Source of the DNA: Candidatus Omnitrophota bacterium
GTDB taxonomy: Bacteria > Omnitrophota > Gorgyraeia > Zapsychrales > Fredricksoniimonadaceae
Length of the DNA: 48,925 bases
Reading direction: 5' to 3'
Assembly: GCA_015228785.1 (NCBI GenBank)
Contig: JADGCU010000007.1
Span: 1-48,925 of the forward strand
The notes under the pieces are model-generated. The model saw only the letters and a program-made list of their open reading frames with translations. It was not told where the DNA came from and did not search any database. Position numbers and translations under genes: made by a program. Shown here piece by piece: positions 18,359 through 26,159 of the stretch. How positions within the stretch are numbered: the first letter of the stretch is position 1; every line of letters begins with the position of its first letter.

Positions 18359-19082
18359 TTTGACGTTAAAGACAAAGGATCATCACCGTATAGAAGCTGT
18401 ACATCATGAACAGGGTTTTAAGAAGGCCGTTATTCTTGCGCATGGATTTTTTAATGCTAAAGATGCGTATCTCTTTCGTGAAATTGCAAAAGCGCTGGCG
18501 CTTCATTATGATGTTATTGCTTTCGATTTTCGCGGGCATGGGAAGAGCTCAGGACTTTTTACGTGGACATCGAAAGAATGTGCTGACCTGCAGGCAGTTA
18601 TCGCCTATGTTAAAGATCATGGATATGAGTCGATCGGCCTTATGGGATTTTCTTTAGGGGCAGCGATCAGCCTGATAGAAGCTGCGCAGAATCTAGATGT
18701 CAAGACCGTGATTGCCGTGAGCGCTCCTTATGATTTCTGGAAGATTGATTATCATTTTTGGAAACCTGCGATGTTGGATGATCTTAAGTTGAATTTAGGT
18801 TTCAAAGCTAAAGGCAAGGGGGTTCGTCCTAGTCATCCGTGGGAATCAAAAATTGCCCCAATCGACATTGTTGATAGGATTTCTCCTCGGCCAATCTTGT
18901 TTCTTCATGGCGCTGAAGATTGGTTGATAAACGCACGACATAGTCGGAAATTGTATCACAAGGCTAAAGAGCCTAAGAAGCTCATCATTCTTAAGAAGCT
19001 CGGTCATGCGGAAACAATGTTTGATCAGCAGCCTCATCAGTTTATGGAGCCTTGTTTGGAGTGGTTCGCCAACACGTTATAA
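18351..19082 (+). CDS. Alpha/beta hydrolase
   Basis: The protein has 243 residues, starting at the ATG at 18351 with AAAGGAG upstream, overlapping the end of the fusion gene by 8 nt. It has HGFFNAKD, DFRGHGKSSG, the nucleophile GFSLGA (Ser101), an acid in HGAEDWLI and a His in KLGHAETM. It resembles cytoplasmic esterases or lipases of the S33-like group. There is no signal peptide. Translational coupling to the Aas-type gene suggests it cleaves an acyl or ester bond in the same lipid pathway; the substrate is unknown. Confidence 0.88.
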   Translation: MRNLTLKTKDHHRIEAVHHEQGFKKAVILAHGFFNAKDAYLFREIAKALALHYDVIAFDFRGHGKSSGLFTWTSKECADLQAVIAYVKDHGYESIGLMGFSLGAAISLIEAAQNLDVKTVIAVSAPYDFWKIDYHFWKPAMLDDLKLNLGFKAKGKGVRPSHPWESKIAPIDIVDRISPRPILFLHGAEDWLINARHSRKLYHKAKEPKKLIILKKLGHAETMFDQQPHQFMEPCLEWFANTL

Positions 19083-19094
19083 GGGGGAAAGTGT

Positions 19095-19814
19095 ATGAAA
19101 TGGTTTCTTACAGTCTTGGCTCAGTTGTTGTTTGCGATCTTTATGTATTTGATGGGGTCAGTCTTCTTCGGGGCAGCCTTAGTGCCCGGGGTGGCTCTTT
19201 TTCTGAAAGTTTGGCAAGCGACATTGGTAACGGCGCCTATTTTACGTCTTTTTCTCCTCGGGGTATCTCTGTCGGCGGGCTTTTTCATTTTCGGGTTAAC
19301 TCTTATTTTGCTGGTGGGCACGTTTCGGACCGTTTTGGGGTTAAGGCTAAAGGAGGGGACTTATCCGCTCTCTTCCATGCAAGCCATGAAATGGGCGTTT
19401 ATGAGCTCGCTTTTCCTGATGATCCATTACACGTTTATTGATTTCATTCTTCTTACGCCTTTTGCCAATATCCTGTTTCGTCTTTTAGGTGCTAAGTTGG
19501 GAAAGAATGTTCATTTCAATTCCAAATATGTTTTTGATGCGACCCTTTTGGAGATTGGGGACAATACGGTTATCGGTGGTGGCGCGATCATTAACGGTCA
19601 TATTGTTGAGAGAGGTTCATTGAGATTACGGAAGGTGAAGATTGGGAGCAATGTCCTTTTAGGGTCGCACTGTACAATTATGCCGGGATGCGAGATTGGC
19701 GATCGGGCTATCATCGCCGCGGGAACGATTGTACCCAAGGGAACCATTGTGCCGCCGAGAACAGTTTATGCGGGGCGGGAGCATGAGCACAAGAAGGATG
19801 CTCAAGAAGGATAG
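19095..19814 (+). CDS. Membrane protein with left-handed beta-helix (hexapeptide transferase-like) domain
   Basis: The protein has 239 residues. The first ~125 contain three or four transmembrane helices. Residues about 135-230 carry hexapeptide repeats (LGKNVHFN, IGDNTVIGGGAIING, IGSNVLLGSHCTI, IGDRAIIAAGTIVPKG) typical of acyl- or acetyltransferases with a left-handed parallel beta-helix. Such modules transfer acyl groups in envelope lipids or polysaccharides, usually as trimers. The final stretch is charged (REHEHKKDAQEG). RBS is AAGGGGGAAAG. The acceptor is unknown. Confidence 0.84.
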   Translation: MKWFLTVLAQLLFAIFMYLMGSVFFGAALVPGVALFLKVWQATLVTAPILRLFLLGVSLSAGFFIFGLTLILLVGTFRTVLGLRLKEGTYPLSSMQAMKWAFMSSLFLMIHYTFIDFILLTPFANILFRLLGAKLGKNVHFNSKYVFDATLLEIGDNTVIGGGAIINGHIVERGSLRLRKVKIGSNVLLGSHCTIMPGCEIGDRAIIAAGTIVPKGTIVPPRTVYAGREHEHKKDAQEG

Positions 19815-19868
19815 TTTAAGGTGGCTTTGGTTTATTATTTTTTTGAGGCGTAATCATAGAGGCTCGAG

Positions 19869-21404
19869 ATGCGTATTCGATTTACGGATAGAATAGGGCT
19901 TTGGTTCATAAAGATCGTTGATTTGTTTCAGAATGGGATTTTAAAGAATTATCGAATCTTTTCGTTTGTTGTTGGCCACGCGCCACAACATCATGGAGCG
20001 ACGGCATGCTGGTTTAGGGCGGCGAAAGAATTTCTGCTTACCTATAAACGAGTTCCCGCATACAAGAAGTTCCTTGAAGCGAATCATTGGTCCTGCCGTT
20101 CTACAAATATCCAGGAAATTTTTTCTTCATTGCCAGTCATGGATAAAAAGAATTATATCTTGGCTTATACGACAGAGGAGCGGTGTCTGGATGGGAAGTT
20201 TTTTGAGGAAGGCGTTGTGATTGATGAGTCTTCCGGGTCAACGGGGATTCCTTTCAACTGGGTCAGAGGCGTCAAAGAGAGGGACACGGTCAAAGATGTG
20301 ATTGGTGTGTATTTGCGCTATTGTTTCGGAGATCAAAAATATATCGTTCTTAATATGTTCAGTATGGGAGCTTGGGCGACCGGGTTCAATATGGCGCTTG
20401 CGTCACAGTCTTTGGGAGTGGTGAAATCTATTGGTCCTGATATTGATAAAATTTTGAGGACTATGCAATTTTTTGGGAATAAGTATCCGTATATTTTGAA
20501 CGGCTATCCCCCTTTTTTGAAGTATTTGATGGATGAAGGAGAGAAAAGAGGTTTTAAGTGGAAAGATTATAGGATCCATATTTTAGTGGGTGGAGAAGGG
20601 ATGTCCGAGGGCTTGCGTGATTATTTGCTTCAATACGCAAAGACGGTCTTCTCGGGTTACGGAGCGTCAGATCTTGAGATCGGAATGGCCGGGGAAAATC
20701 CACTGAGCGTGATGATTAGAAAATTATGTGTGGAGGATAGAGCGTTAAGGCAAACATTGTTTGGTGAGGATCAGCGTTTGCCGATGTTGTTTCAGTATAA
20801 TCCTTTGGATCATTTTATTGAGATCATTGAAAAAGAGATTGTGGTGACGATTAGTAAGCCCTGGACATTGTCGCCGAGGATTCGCTATAACATCAAGGAT
20901 GAAGGGGGCATGATTACTTTTGATGATATGAAGGGTCGGTTGAAACGTCATCATATCGATCTTTTAGAGTTGGAGAGAAAGTGTCAGTATCCTCGTTGGT
21001 ATTTGCCGTTTCTTTATGTTTACGGCAGGAAAGACAGCACTATTTCCATTATGGGTGCGAATATCTATCCAGAAGATGTGGAAAGCATTGTGTATTCGGA
21101 TGCGATCCTGGCTAGAAATATTAATTCGTTCTCGCTTTCGCTAATTGATGATCTTCAGGGTAATCCACGGCCTTGTTTTGAATTTGAGTTAAGCGATATG
21201 GAACAGAGGTCTCAGGTGGAATCGATACTTGGCCGGATCTTGTCTGTTGGGCTTGCCAGGTTAAGCTTGGATTATAAGAAAGCCAGGGAGGAGTATGCCC
21301 AGGCTGTTGAGCCGGTTATTAAGATCTATGCCATGAATGAAGGGCCGTTTAAGGAGGATTCGGGGCGTATCAAGAAGCGGTATGTAAAGCAAAATAATTC
21401 ATAG
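19869..21404 (+). CDS. PaaK/CapK-like adenylate-forming ligase
   Basis: The protein has 511 residues. It contains the AMP-binding P-loop ESSGSTGIPF (about 119-128), LNGYPPFLKYL, VGGEGMSEG, FSGYGASDLE and a C-terminal domain with MGANIYPEDVE, as in phenylacetate-CoA ligase and CapK relatives. These enzymes adenylate a carboxylate and pass it to CoA or another acceptor. The substrate cannot be told from sequence. The N-terminal part (VDLFQNGILKNYRIFSF) is not typical of PaaK and may bind membrane. By position it ends the marR-aas operon. RBS AGAGG is modest. Confidence 0.82.
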   Translation: MRIRFTDRIGLWFIKIVDLFQNGILKNYRIFSFVVGHAPQHHGATACWFRAAKEFLLTYKRVPAYKKFLEANHWSCRSTNIQEIFSSLPVMDKKNYILAYTTEERCLDGKFFEEGVVIDESSGSTGIPFNWVRGVKERDTVKDVIGVYLRYCFGDQKYIVLNMFSMGAWATGFNMALASQSLGVVKSIGPDIDKILRTMQFFGNKYPYILNGYPPFLKYLMDEGEKRGFKWKDYRIHILVGGEGMSEGLRDYLLQYAKTVFSGYGASDLEIGMAGENPLSVMIRKLCVEDRALRQTLFGEDQRLPMLFQYNPLDHFIEIIEKEIVVTISKPWTLSPRIRYNIKDEGGMITFDDMKGRLKRHHIDLLELERKCQYPRWYLPFLYVYGRKDSTISIMGANIYPEDVESIVYSDAILARNINSFSLSLIDDLQGNPRPCFEFELSDMEQRSQVESILGRILSVGLARLSLDYKKAREEYAQAVEPVIKIYAMNEGPFKEDSGRIKKRYVKQNNS

Positions 21405-21868
21405 CAGTTTTTGAGAAGAAAACAATGGCGATCAGTTTGTAGAATTTAGGAATAGAATTCTCAAGAACTTTCTAAAATATTGATAATCAAATATGTACGT
21501 TCTTAATCTCAGTCTTTATAATTTGAAGGCTATTTGTTCTCGAGCATGTTTAGTTTAGGCAGAAACGGGAAAGCTAAATTTTAAATCAATAACAATACAG
21601 AGCCACTTAATGACTTCGGTCAAAAGGTGGCTTTCGTATTTATATAGAGAAATGACGGCTTTCTGATAAGTTTTCATGATGGTTTGTCAAGTCTATGGGG
21701 TCGGTTTTATTAATTTCTTATTTTGAATGAGACAATAAAACGTAAGAAATATAGAGAGTTATAGAAAATCGGGAAATCGTTTTCTTGTTAAGACCCTTAG
21801 TCTGTATTTATTTTATATCTATAGATTATACTTATTCTGGATGGTGGGTCGTTAATCAAGAGGTAAGG
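21405..21868. other. Intergenic region upstream of modular gene 1
   Basis: No coding frame or tRNA was seen in these 464 bases. They hold a conserved UNCG hairpin (21600-21633) and AT-rich DNA. A TTG-initiated upstream extension of the next gene (21785-21868) is open, but it would place 28 non-signal residues before a good signal peptide, so it is treated as untranslated. Confidence 0.5.
21600..21633 (+). ncRNA. Conserved UNCG-capped hairpin, copy 1
   Basis: The stem AGCCAC (21601-21606) pairs with GTGGCT (21627-21632). An asymmetric internal loop follows, then TGAC-TTCG-GTCA (21611-21622). The second copy at 29132-29167 has the same layout, with one C-G pair replaced by T-A. Both are followed by TTTCGT and lie about 235 nt before the start codon of a modular gene. 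It may be a leader element, an attenuator or a weak terminator. Confidence 0.55.
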
Positions 21869-24800
21869 ATGGGAAGAAAGTTTATTAAGAAATTATTCTG
21901 TATATTTACCCTTGCGGCCTTTTTGGCCACGAGTGGGCCTTTGCCTCAAGTTTTGGCCCAGACCATTTCAGAGTTGCCGGCACCGGGAAGCATGGTTTTG
22001 CCCGGAACGAATTTCGCGCCGGTTATGATCAAGGGTTTAACAGTTGATCCTTTGGATCCCTTTGGTTTTGATTTTCTGCTGGATTCCGGAAATGCCCCAA
22101 CAGATGCCCAGACGTTAAAGACCGAATCTCAGAAACTGATCAGGTTTTTTCTGGCAGCGTTAACCATTCCTGAGAGTGATGTCTGGGTTAATTTGTCTCC
22201 GTATGAACAGGATCGGATCATTAGCGATAATTTGTCTCAGACTGAGATGGGGCGGGATCTCTTGTCGCAGGATTATTTGTTGAAGCAGTTGACGGCTTCC
22301 ATGCTTGATCCTCAGAAAAGCCTGGGAGCTGAGTTTTGGGCGCGCGTGTATCAGAAGGTTCATGAGAAATATGGGGATGTGGAGTTGCCTGTTAACACAT
22401 TCCACAAAGTTTGGATCGTTGCTGATTCTGTGGATATTGACGAGAACGAGGGCGGGATTGTCCTTCTTCGTAGCCATTTAAAGGTCATGACAGATCAGGA
22501 TTATCTGGCCCGGGAGAAGAATACGCGTCAGGAGACCGGTGATGCGCAGGAGATGTCCCGAGTTAATGACATTTCAACAGGGATCGTCCGAGATATTATT
22601 ATTCCTGAGGTTGAAAAAGAGGTGAACGAGGGGGCGACCTTCGCCCGTTTGCGACAGATTTATCATGCGATCATTTTAGCAGCTTGGTATAAAGAGAATC
22701 TAAAACAAACTTTGTTGGCTTCTTCCTATGTGGACCATTCTTTGGTGCGGGGGATTGAGCTGGATGATAAGGCCACTAGTCGGAAGATTTACGACCGATA
22801 TGTGGAGGCGTTTAAGAAAGGTGTTATTGATCTTATTAAGGAGGATGCATCTTCTGGAGCGGGAGAGGCCATGCCTCGCCATTATTTCTCGGGAGGGATC
22901 AATATTCATCCTCGGCCGATCCTTCAACAGGCCCGGGAGCGTCTGAAGCGGGCCCCTGTAGATCGTTCACAAGTTGAGTTCGCCATGAATGGAGCGCCCT
23001 ATCATGTGGAGTGGCGCGCATTGCCTGTTGAGGACAGCCAATTGTCATCCAGAGCCAGTGAGTTGGCCAGGCAGGCATTTAAGTTACCTCAGGCGATTAG
23101 AGATATGGTTGTGAAGGATGTGCGAGTGAAGCCTTTGAATAACTATACAGGAAAAAGCATGACCTGCCTCTGGTTGACCCGGTTCTGTCCGGTTGGGTGT
23201 AAGCATTGTTTTTTTGCTTCTCCTAAACCTCGACGGCCAACAGAAGATGACGCGTTCACCCCGGAGGGGATGACCAAGCTCGTTAAATTCTTGAATGATG
23301 CCAACACAGGGTATCTCCTGGTTTCTGGCGGAGGGGATCCCTTTATCGAGTTTGACGGGGTGCGCCGGATTCTGGAGGAGGTTCATTCTGATACTGTTTG
23401 TTTGGTCACAAGCGCTTATTGGGCGATGGGGCAAAAGCATATGGACCAGACTCTTGATCGTTTGTTGGCGGCGATTGAACATCGTCGATCGACAATGAAG
23501 AACCCGGGGAAGATCATTTTGCGGGTTAGCATCGACAAGGAACATGCGGAACAGATCAATCGCGGGTCTCTGAGTAAGGGGCCGTACATCAATTTGATCA
23601 AGGCGTTTCAGGCACGTGGGATCAGTCCGGATGTTCTTGAGTTGCAGATCCACACTTTATTTGGGGATACTACGGTGGATGATTTATTGTCTAATTTTAA
23701 AGTTGTGAGTCGTGAGGTCTCGGAAACCCGCGACGTTGATCAGGTCATCGCGACTACTGTGCCCGATGAGGATAAGGATAAGCCGATCAAGATTTCTGGT
23801 AAGAAAGTAAAAGTTGAGCTTGAGGGTGGGTTGAAGCTTACAGTAGGTTATGCCAAGCATTTTCACTCTGATACCAAGGTTGACTTGAGTGATCCAGTTG
23901 TCGTTGCGCGTAATAGTGAAGTCTTTGATCTTGATATGCAGAAGAATCATCGTGATAACCCGGGGGTTGTTTATTCGTCTGGTGGCAGTTTGGGGCTTAA
24001 TTTCGGGATTAGTTATGATGGGAAGGTACGTATATGGGCAACGGAATCGCCTGACAGGCTATATAACATTAATCGTCATGAGCATCAGGAAATTGTTGAT
24101 GGGACTTTCGAGGATATTATTTCTTTGGCTGTGATCGAAAAAGGGTTGTCTTATCGGGATAGCATTGTTGCCGAAGTGAATCCGCGGGCGGTCATAAGGA
24201 CTAAGGCGAAGAACATTCGGGATTTCATTGGTGAATATATTAATGAAGAGGCGCGTACTCGGATGTACCTTTCCGTTCGTGTTATGCAGGATTATATGAC
24301 GGAAGGCCGGATCACGGATGAGATGGTCGCTTCATGGCCGGAAGAATTACGGACGCTTGTAGCTATGACAAGAGAACAGCTGATGGAGTTTTACAATACA
24401 TCTGAGCATTCGATCATTGATGATTATTTTTCGAGCCCTGACTGGAACGTGGATTCTCTTGTCAGGTTGTATGAATTGACAATAAAAGGGCATTATGATG
24501 TGAAACCGGAAAGGCTCAAGGAGTTCATTCGCAACACAGACCGCCTATCGCGTCTTCAGAAAGCTGAGTTTCTTTTAAAGACAGTTCGGTTATCGTTGGG
24601 CTTGTTGATCCAGACCAAGGCTTTTGAACTTTCCAGTCTTGGTAAGGCATTGCAGCAAATGGATCGTTCTTTTACAGCGGTCCTGGCTGAGCATTTTGAG
24701 CGGGCGGATCCCATCCTCAGTCAGTACATGGTTGCTTTGAGGACAATGGCATTGGCTTTTGCTCATAACGATCTACCCTCTTTAGGATCCAGGATTTCGT

Positions 24801-26065
24801 TCGCTGCTCAGGGGCAACACGCTTTACCTGGATCGCCTGCGAATTTCTTTGCGATCATGGCAGAAGAGGGCAATCGTGATCGTCCAGTTGTGATAAATGA
24901 GCTTGTGACGCGTGCAGAGATTTCGTCAGGTTCAGTTGAAGCGGATATGCGTGTTTTGCGCGCAGCTGGTTTAGTGGAAAGAGAGCTTGTCGGTGGGGTC
25001 CCGGTTTTTCGGCTTTCTCCTTTCTTAAGGACCAATGAGGGGCTGTTGGGTCGACTGCAGGAGAAATTGAATGAGGTCTTTCAAGAGAACCAGATTGTTC
25101 AGAATGTATTTGGCATCGAGCATAGGGCAAGAATTGTCAATGCCCTGCTTTTAGAGATCGAGAGGGATCCAGCCGCATCCCTGCAGATTGATACGGCCGT
25201 CTTGCGAGAGGCAAATAGGGAGGCGGTGATTAGATCCAGGGCATTTAGAAGTTCAGCAAATCGTGAGCTGGCCGTCCGTAAAGACAGGGAGGAGGCTGTG
25301 GGGGTGTTGATATCCCAGGTTCAGCAGATCGCTGATCAATGCGTTGACAGACAGGAGCTTTTGTTGAGGGTTCTCTCTAGAAATTTGAGGATGGGAGAGG
25401 ATGTGCGGACCATGGCGCGTTCGGCGGTGCACAGTATTGTTGAAGTTCACGGGCATGGGGCGCAGGAACCTATTCGGGTTGCTTTTGTACAGATGCCAGA
25501 AGTTAAGACCGTTTATGCCACACGGCAGCTGCTTAAGCTGTATGGGATCCAGGCAGAGTTTGTCGTTTTTGACCGTGACCAGAAACAACTTTCAAAAATG
25601 AAGCGCCTGGACCCTCATCAACAAGTCGCACTTATTGGATCAGATGGCAGTATCCAGGCACCCCAGGGTTCTTTTGATGTCGTATTGGCATCTGAGCAAG
25701 GGAATGATGTGTATCCGCAGGTAAGTCCTGCCCGGCAAGTAGCGGCAGCGATCAGGAATCCATCGTCCCGGCTTGTTGTGTATGCGCCCGGGGCAGTCGA
25801 GGTGTTGGACACGGTGGCCGGGGTTAATCTTAATACGGGAAAGATGCCCCTCTTGAGCGCTGATCCGGTGAATGGTGGTATTGATCTTGATCTCAAGTAT
25901 CTGCGTCGTAACACGAGAGGTCATTATGAAGTAAGGGTTCCTAGTCATTTGTCTCCCAGGTTTGGTGGTCGATGGATCGGGGTCAGTCCGGTTATTATGA
26001 GCATTGCACCTGTCAGTGAGCCTGGTATCTTCTTAGAGAAGGCTATGGGCTATTCACGAAACTGA
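21869..26065 (+). CDS. Modular exported protein 1: chassis N-domain, radical SAM, winged helix, GGID tail
   Basis: The protein has 1398 residues from the ATG at 21869. A Sec signal peptide (1-30, VLAQ) leads to the shared N-terminal domain (about 32-343, ending RHYFSGG) and a junction box VEFAMN (369-374). A radical SAM domain follows: CPVGCKHC (C440, C444, C447) binds the [4Fe-4S] cluster, and SGGGDPF resembles the SAM-binding GGE motif. A helical region, a winged-helix-like segment (about 1005-1070) and a Rossmann-like segment (about 1210-1320) precede the shared tail (1336-1398, GGIDLD...PVIMSIAP). Radical SAM enzymes are normally cytoplasmic, so a signal peptide here is odd. The target is unknown. 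Genes 2 and 3 of the family follow directly. RBS AGAGGTAAGG. Confidence 0.87.
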   Translation: MGRKFIKKLFCIFTLAAFLATSGPLPQVLAQTISELPAPGSMVLPGTNFAPVMIKGLTVDPLDPFGFDFLLDSGNAPTDAQTLKTESQKLIRFFLAALTIPESDVWVNLSPYEQDRIISDNLSQTEMGRDLLSQDYLLKQLTASMLDPQKSLGAEFWARVYQKVHEKYGDVELPVNTFHKVWIVADSVDIDENEGGIVLLRSHLKVMTDQDYLAREKNTRQETGDAQEMSRVNDISTGIVRDIIIPEVEKEVNEGATFARLRQIYHAIILAAWYKENLKQTLLASSYVDHSLVRGIELDDKATSRKIYDRYVEAFKKGVIDLIKEDASSGAGEAMPRHYFSGGINIHPRPILQQARERLKRAPVDRSQVEFAMNGAPYHVEWRALPVEDSQLSSRASELARQAFKLPQAIRDMVVKDVRVKPLNNYTGKSMTCLWLTRFCPVGCKHCFFASPKPRRPTEDDAFTPEGMTKLVKFLNDANTGYLLVSGGGDPFIEFDGVRRILEEVHSDTVCLVTSAYWAMGQKHMDQTLDRLLAAIEHRRSTMKNPGKIILRVSIDKEHAEQINRGSLSKGPYINLIKAFQARGISPDVLELQIHTLFGDTTVDDLLSNFKVVSREVSETRDVDQVIATTVPDEDKDKPIKISGKKVKVELEGGLKLTVGYAKHFHSDTKVDLSDPVVVARNSEVFDLDMQKNHRDNPGVVYSSGGSLGLNFGISYDGKVRIWATESPDRLYNINRHEHQEIVDGTFEDIISLAVIEKGLSYRDSIVAEVNPRAVIRTKAKNIRDFIGEYINEEARTRMYLSVRVMQDYMTEGRITDEMVASWPEELRTLVAMTREQLMEFYNTSEHSIIDDYFSSPDWNVDSLVRLYELTIKGHYDVKPERLKEFIRNTDRLSRLQKAEFLLKTVRLSLGLLIQTKAFELSSLGKALQQMDRSFTAVLAEHFERADPILSQYMVALRTMALAFAHNDLPSLGSRISFAAQGQHALPGSPANFFAIMAEEGNRDRPVVINELVTRAEISSGSVEADMRVLRAAGLVERELVGGVPVFRLSPFLRTNEGLLGRLQEKLNEVFQENQIVQNVFGIEHRARIVNALLLEIERDPAASLQIDTAVLREANREAVIRSRAFRSSANRELAVRKDREEAVGVLISQVQQIADQCVDRQELLLRVLSRNLRMGEDVRTMARSAVHSIVEVHGHGAQEPIRVAFVQMPEVKTVYATRQLLKLYGIQAEFVVFDRDQKQLSKMKRLDPHQQVALIGSDGSIQAPQGSFDVVLASEQGNDVYPQVSPARQVAAAIRNPSSRLVVYAPGAVEVLDTVAGVNLNTGKMPLLSADPVNGGIDLDLKYLRRNTRGHYEVRVPSHLSPRFGGRWIGVSPVIMSIAPVSEPGIFLEKAMGYSRN

Positions 26066-26159
26066 TGGAATTGTTAAGGGATATATTTGTTAATCAATTT
26101 GTTTATATGTTATGTTTAAATTACGACTGTGACATTAAGATGTATCCAGGAGGGTCCTT

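Noticed and set aside
21600-21633. Conserved hairpin as a c-di-GMP-I (GEMM) riboswitch
   Set aside because: The stem is too small and the GEMM core and tetraloop-receptor features are missing; only the AAAGC(C/T)AC start looks similar.
21785-21868. TTG-initiated N-terminal extension of modular protein 1
   Set aside because: It would put 28 unrelated residues before a good signal peptide; the other two family members start directly at the signal.
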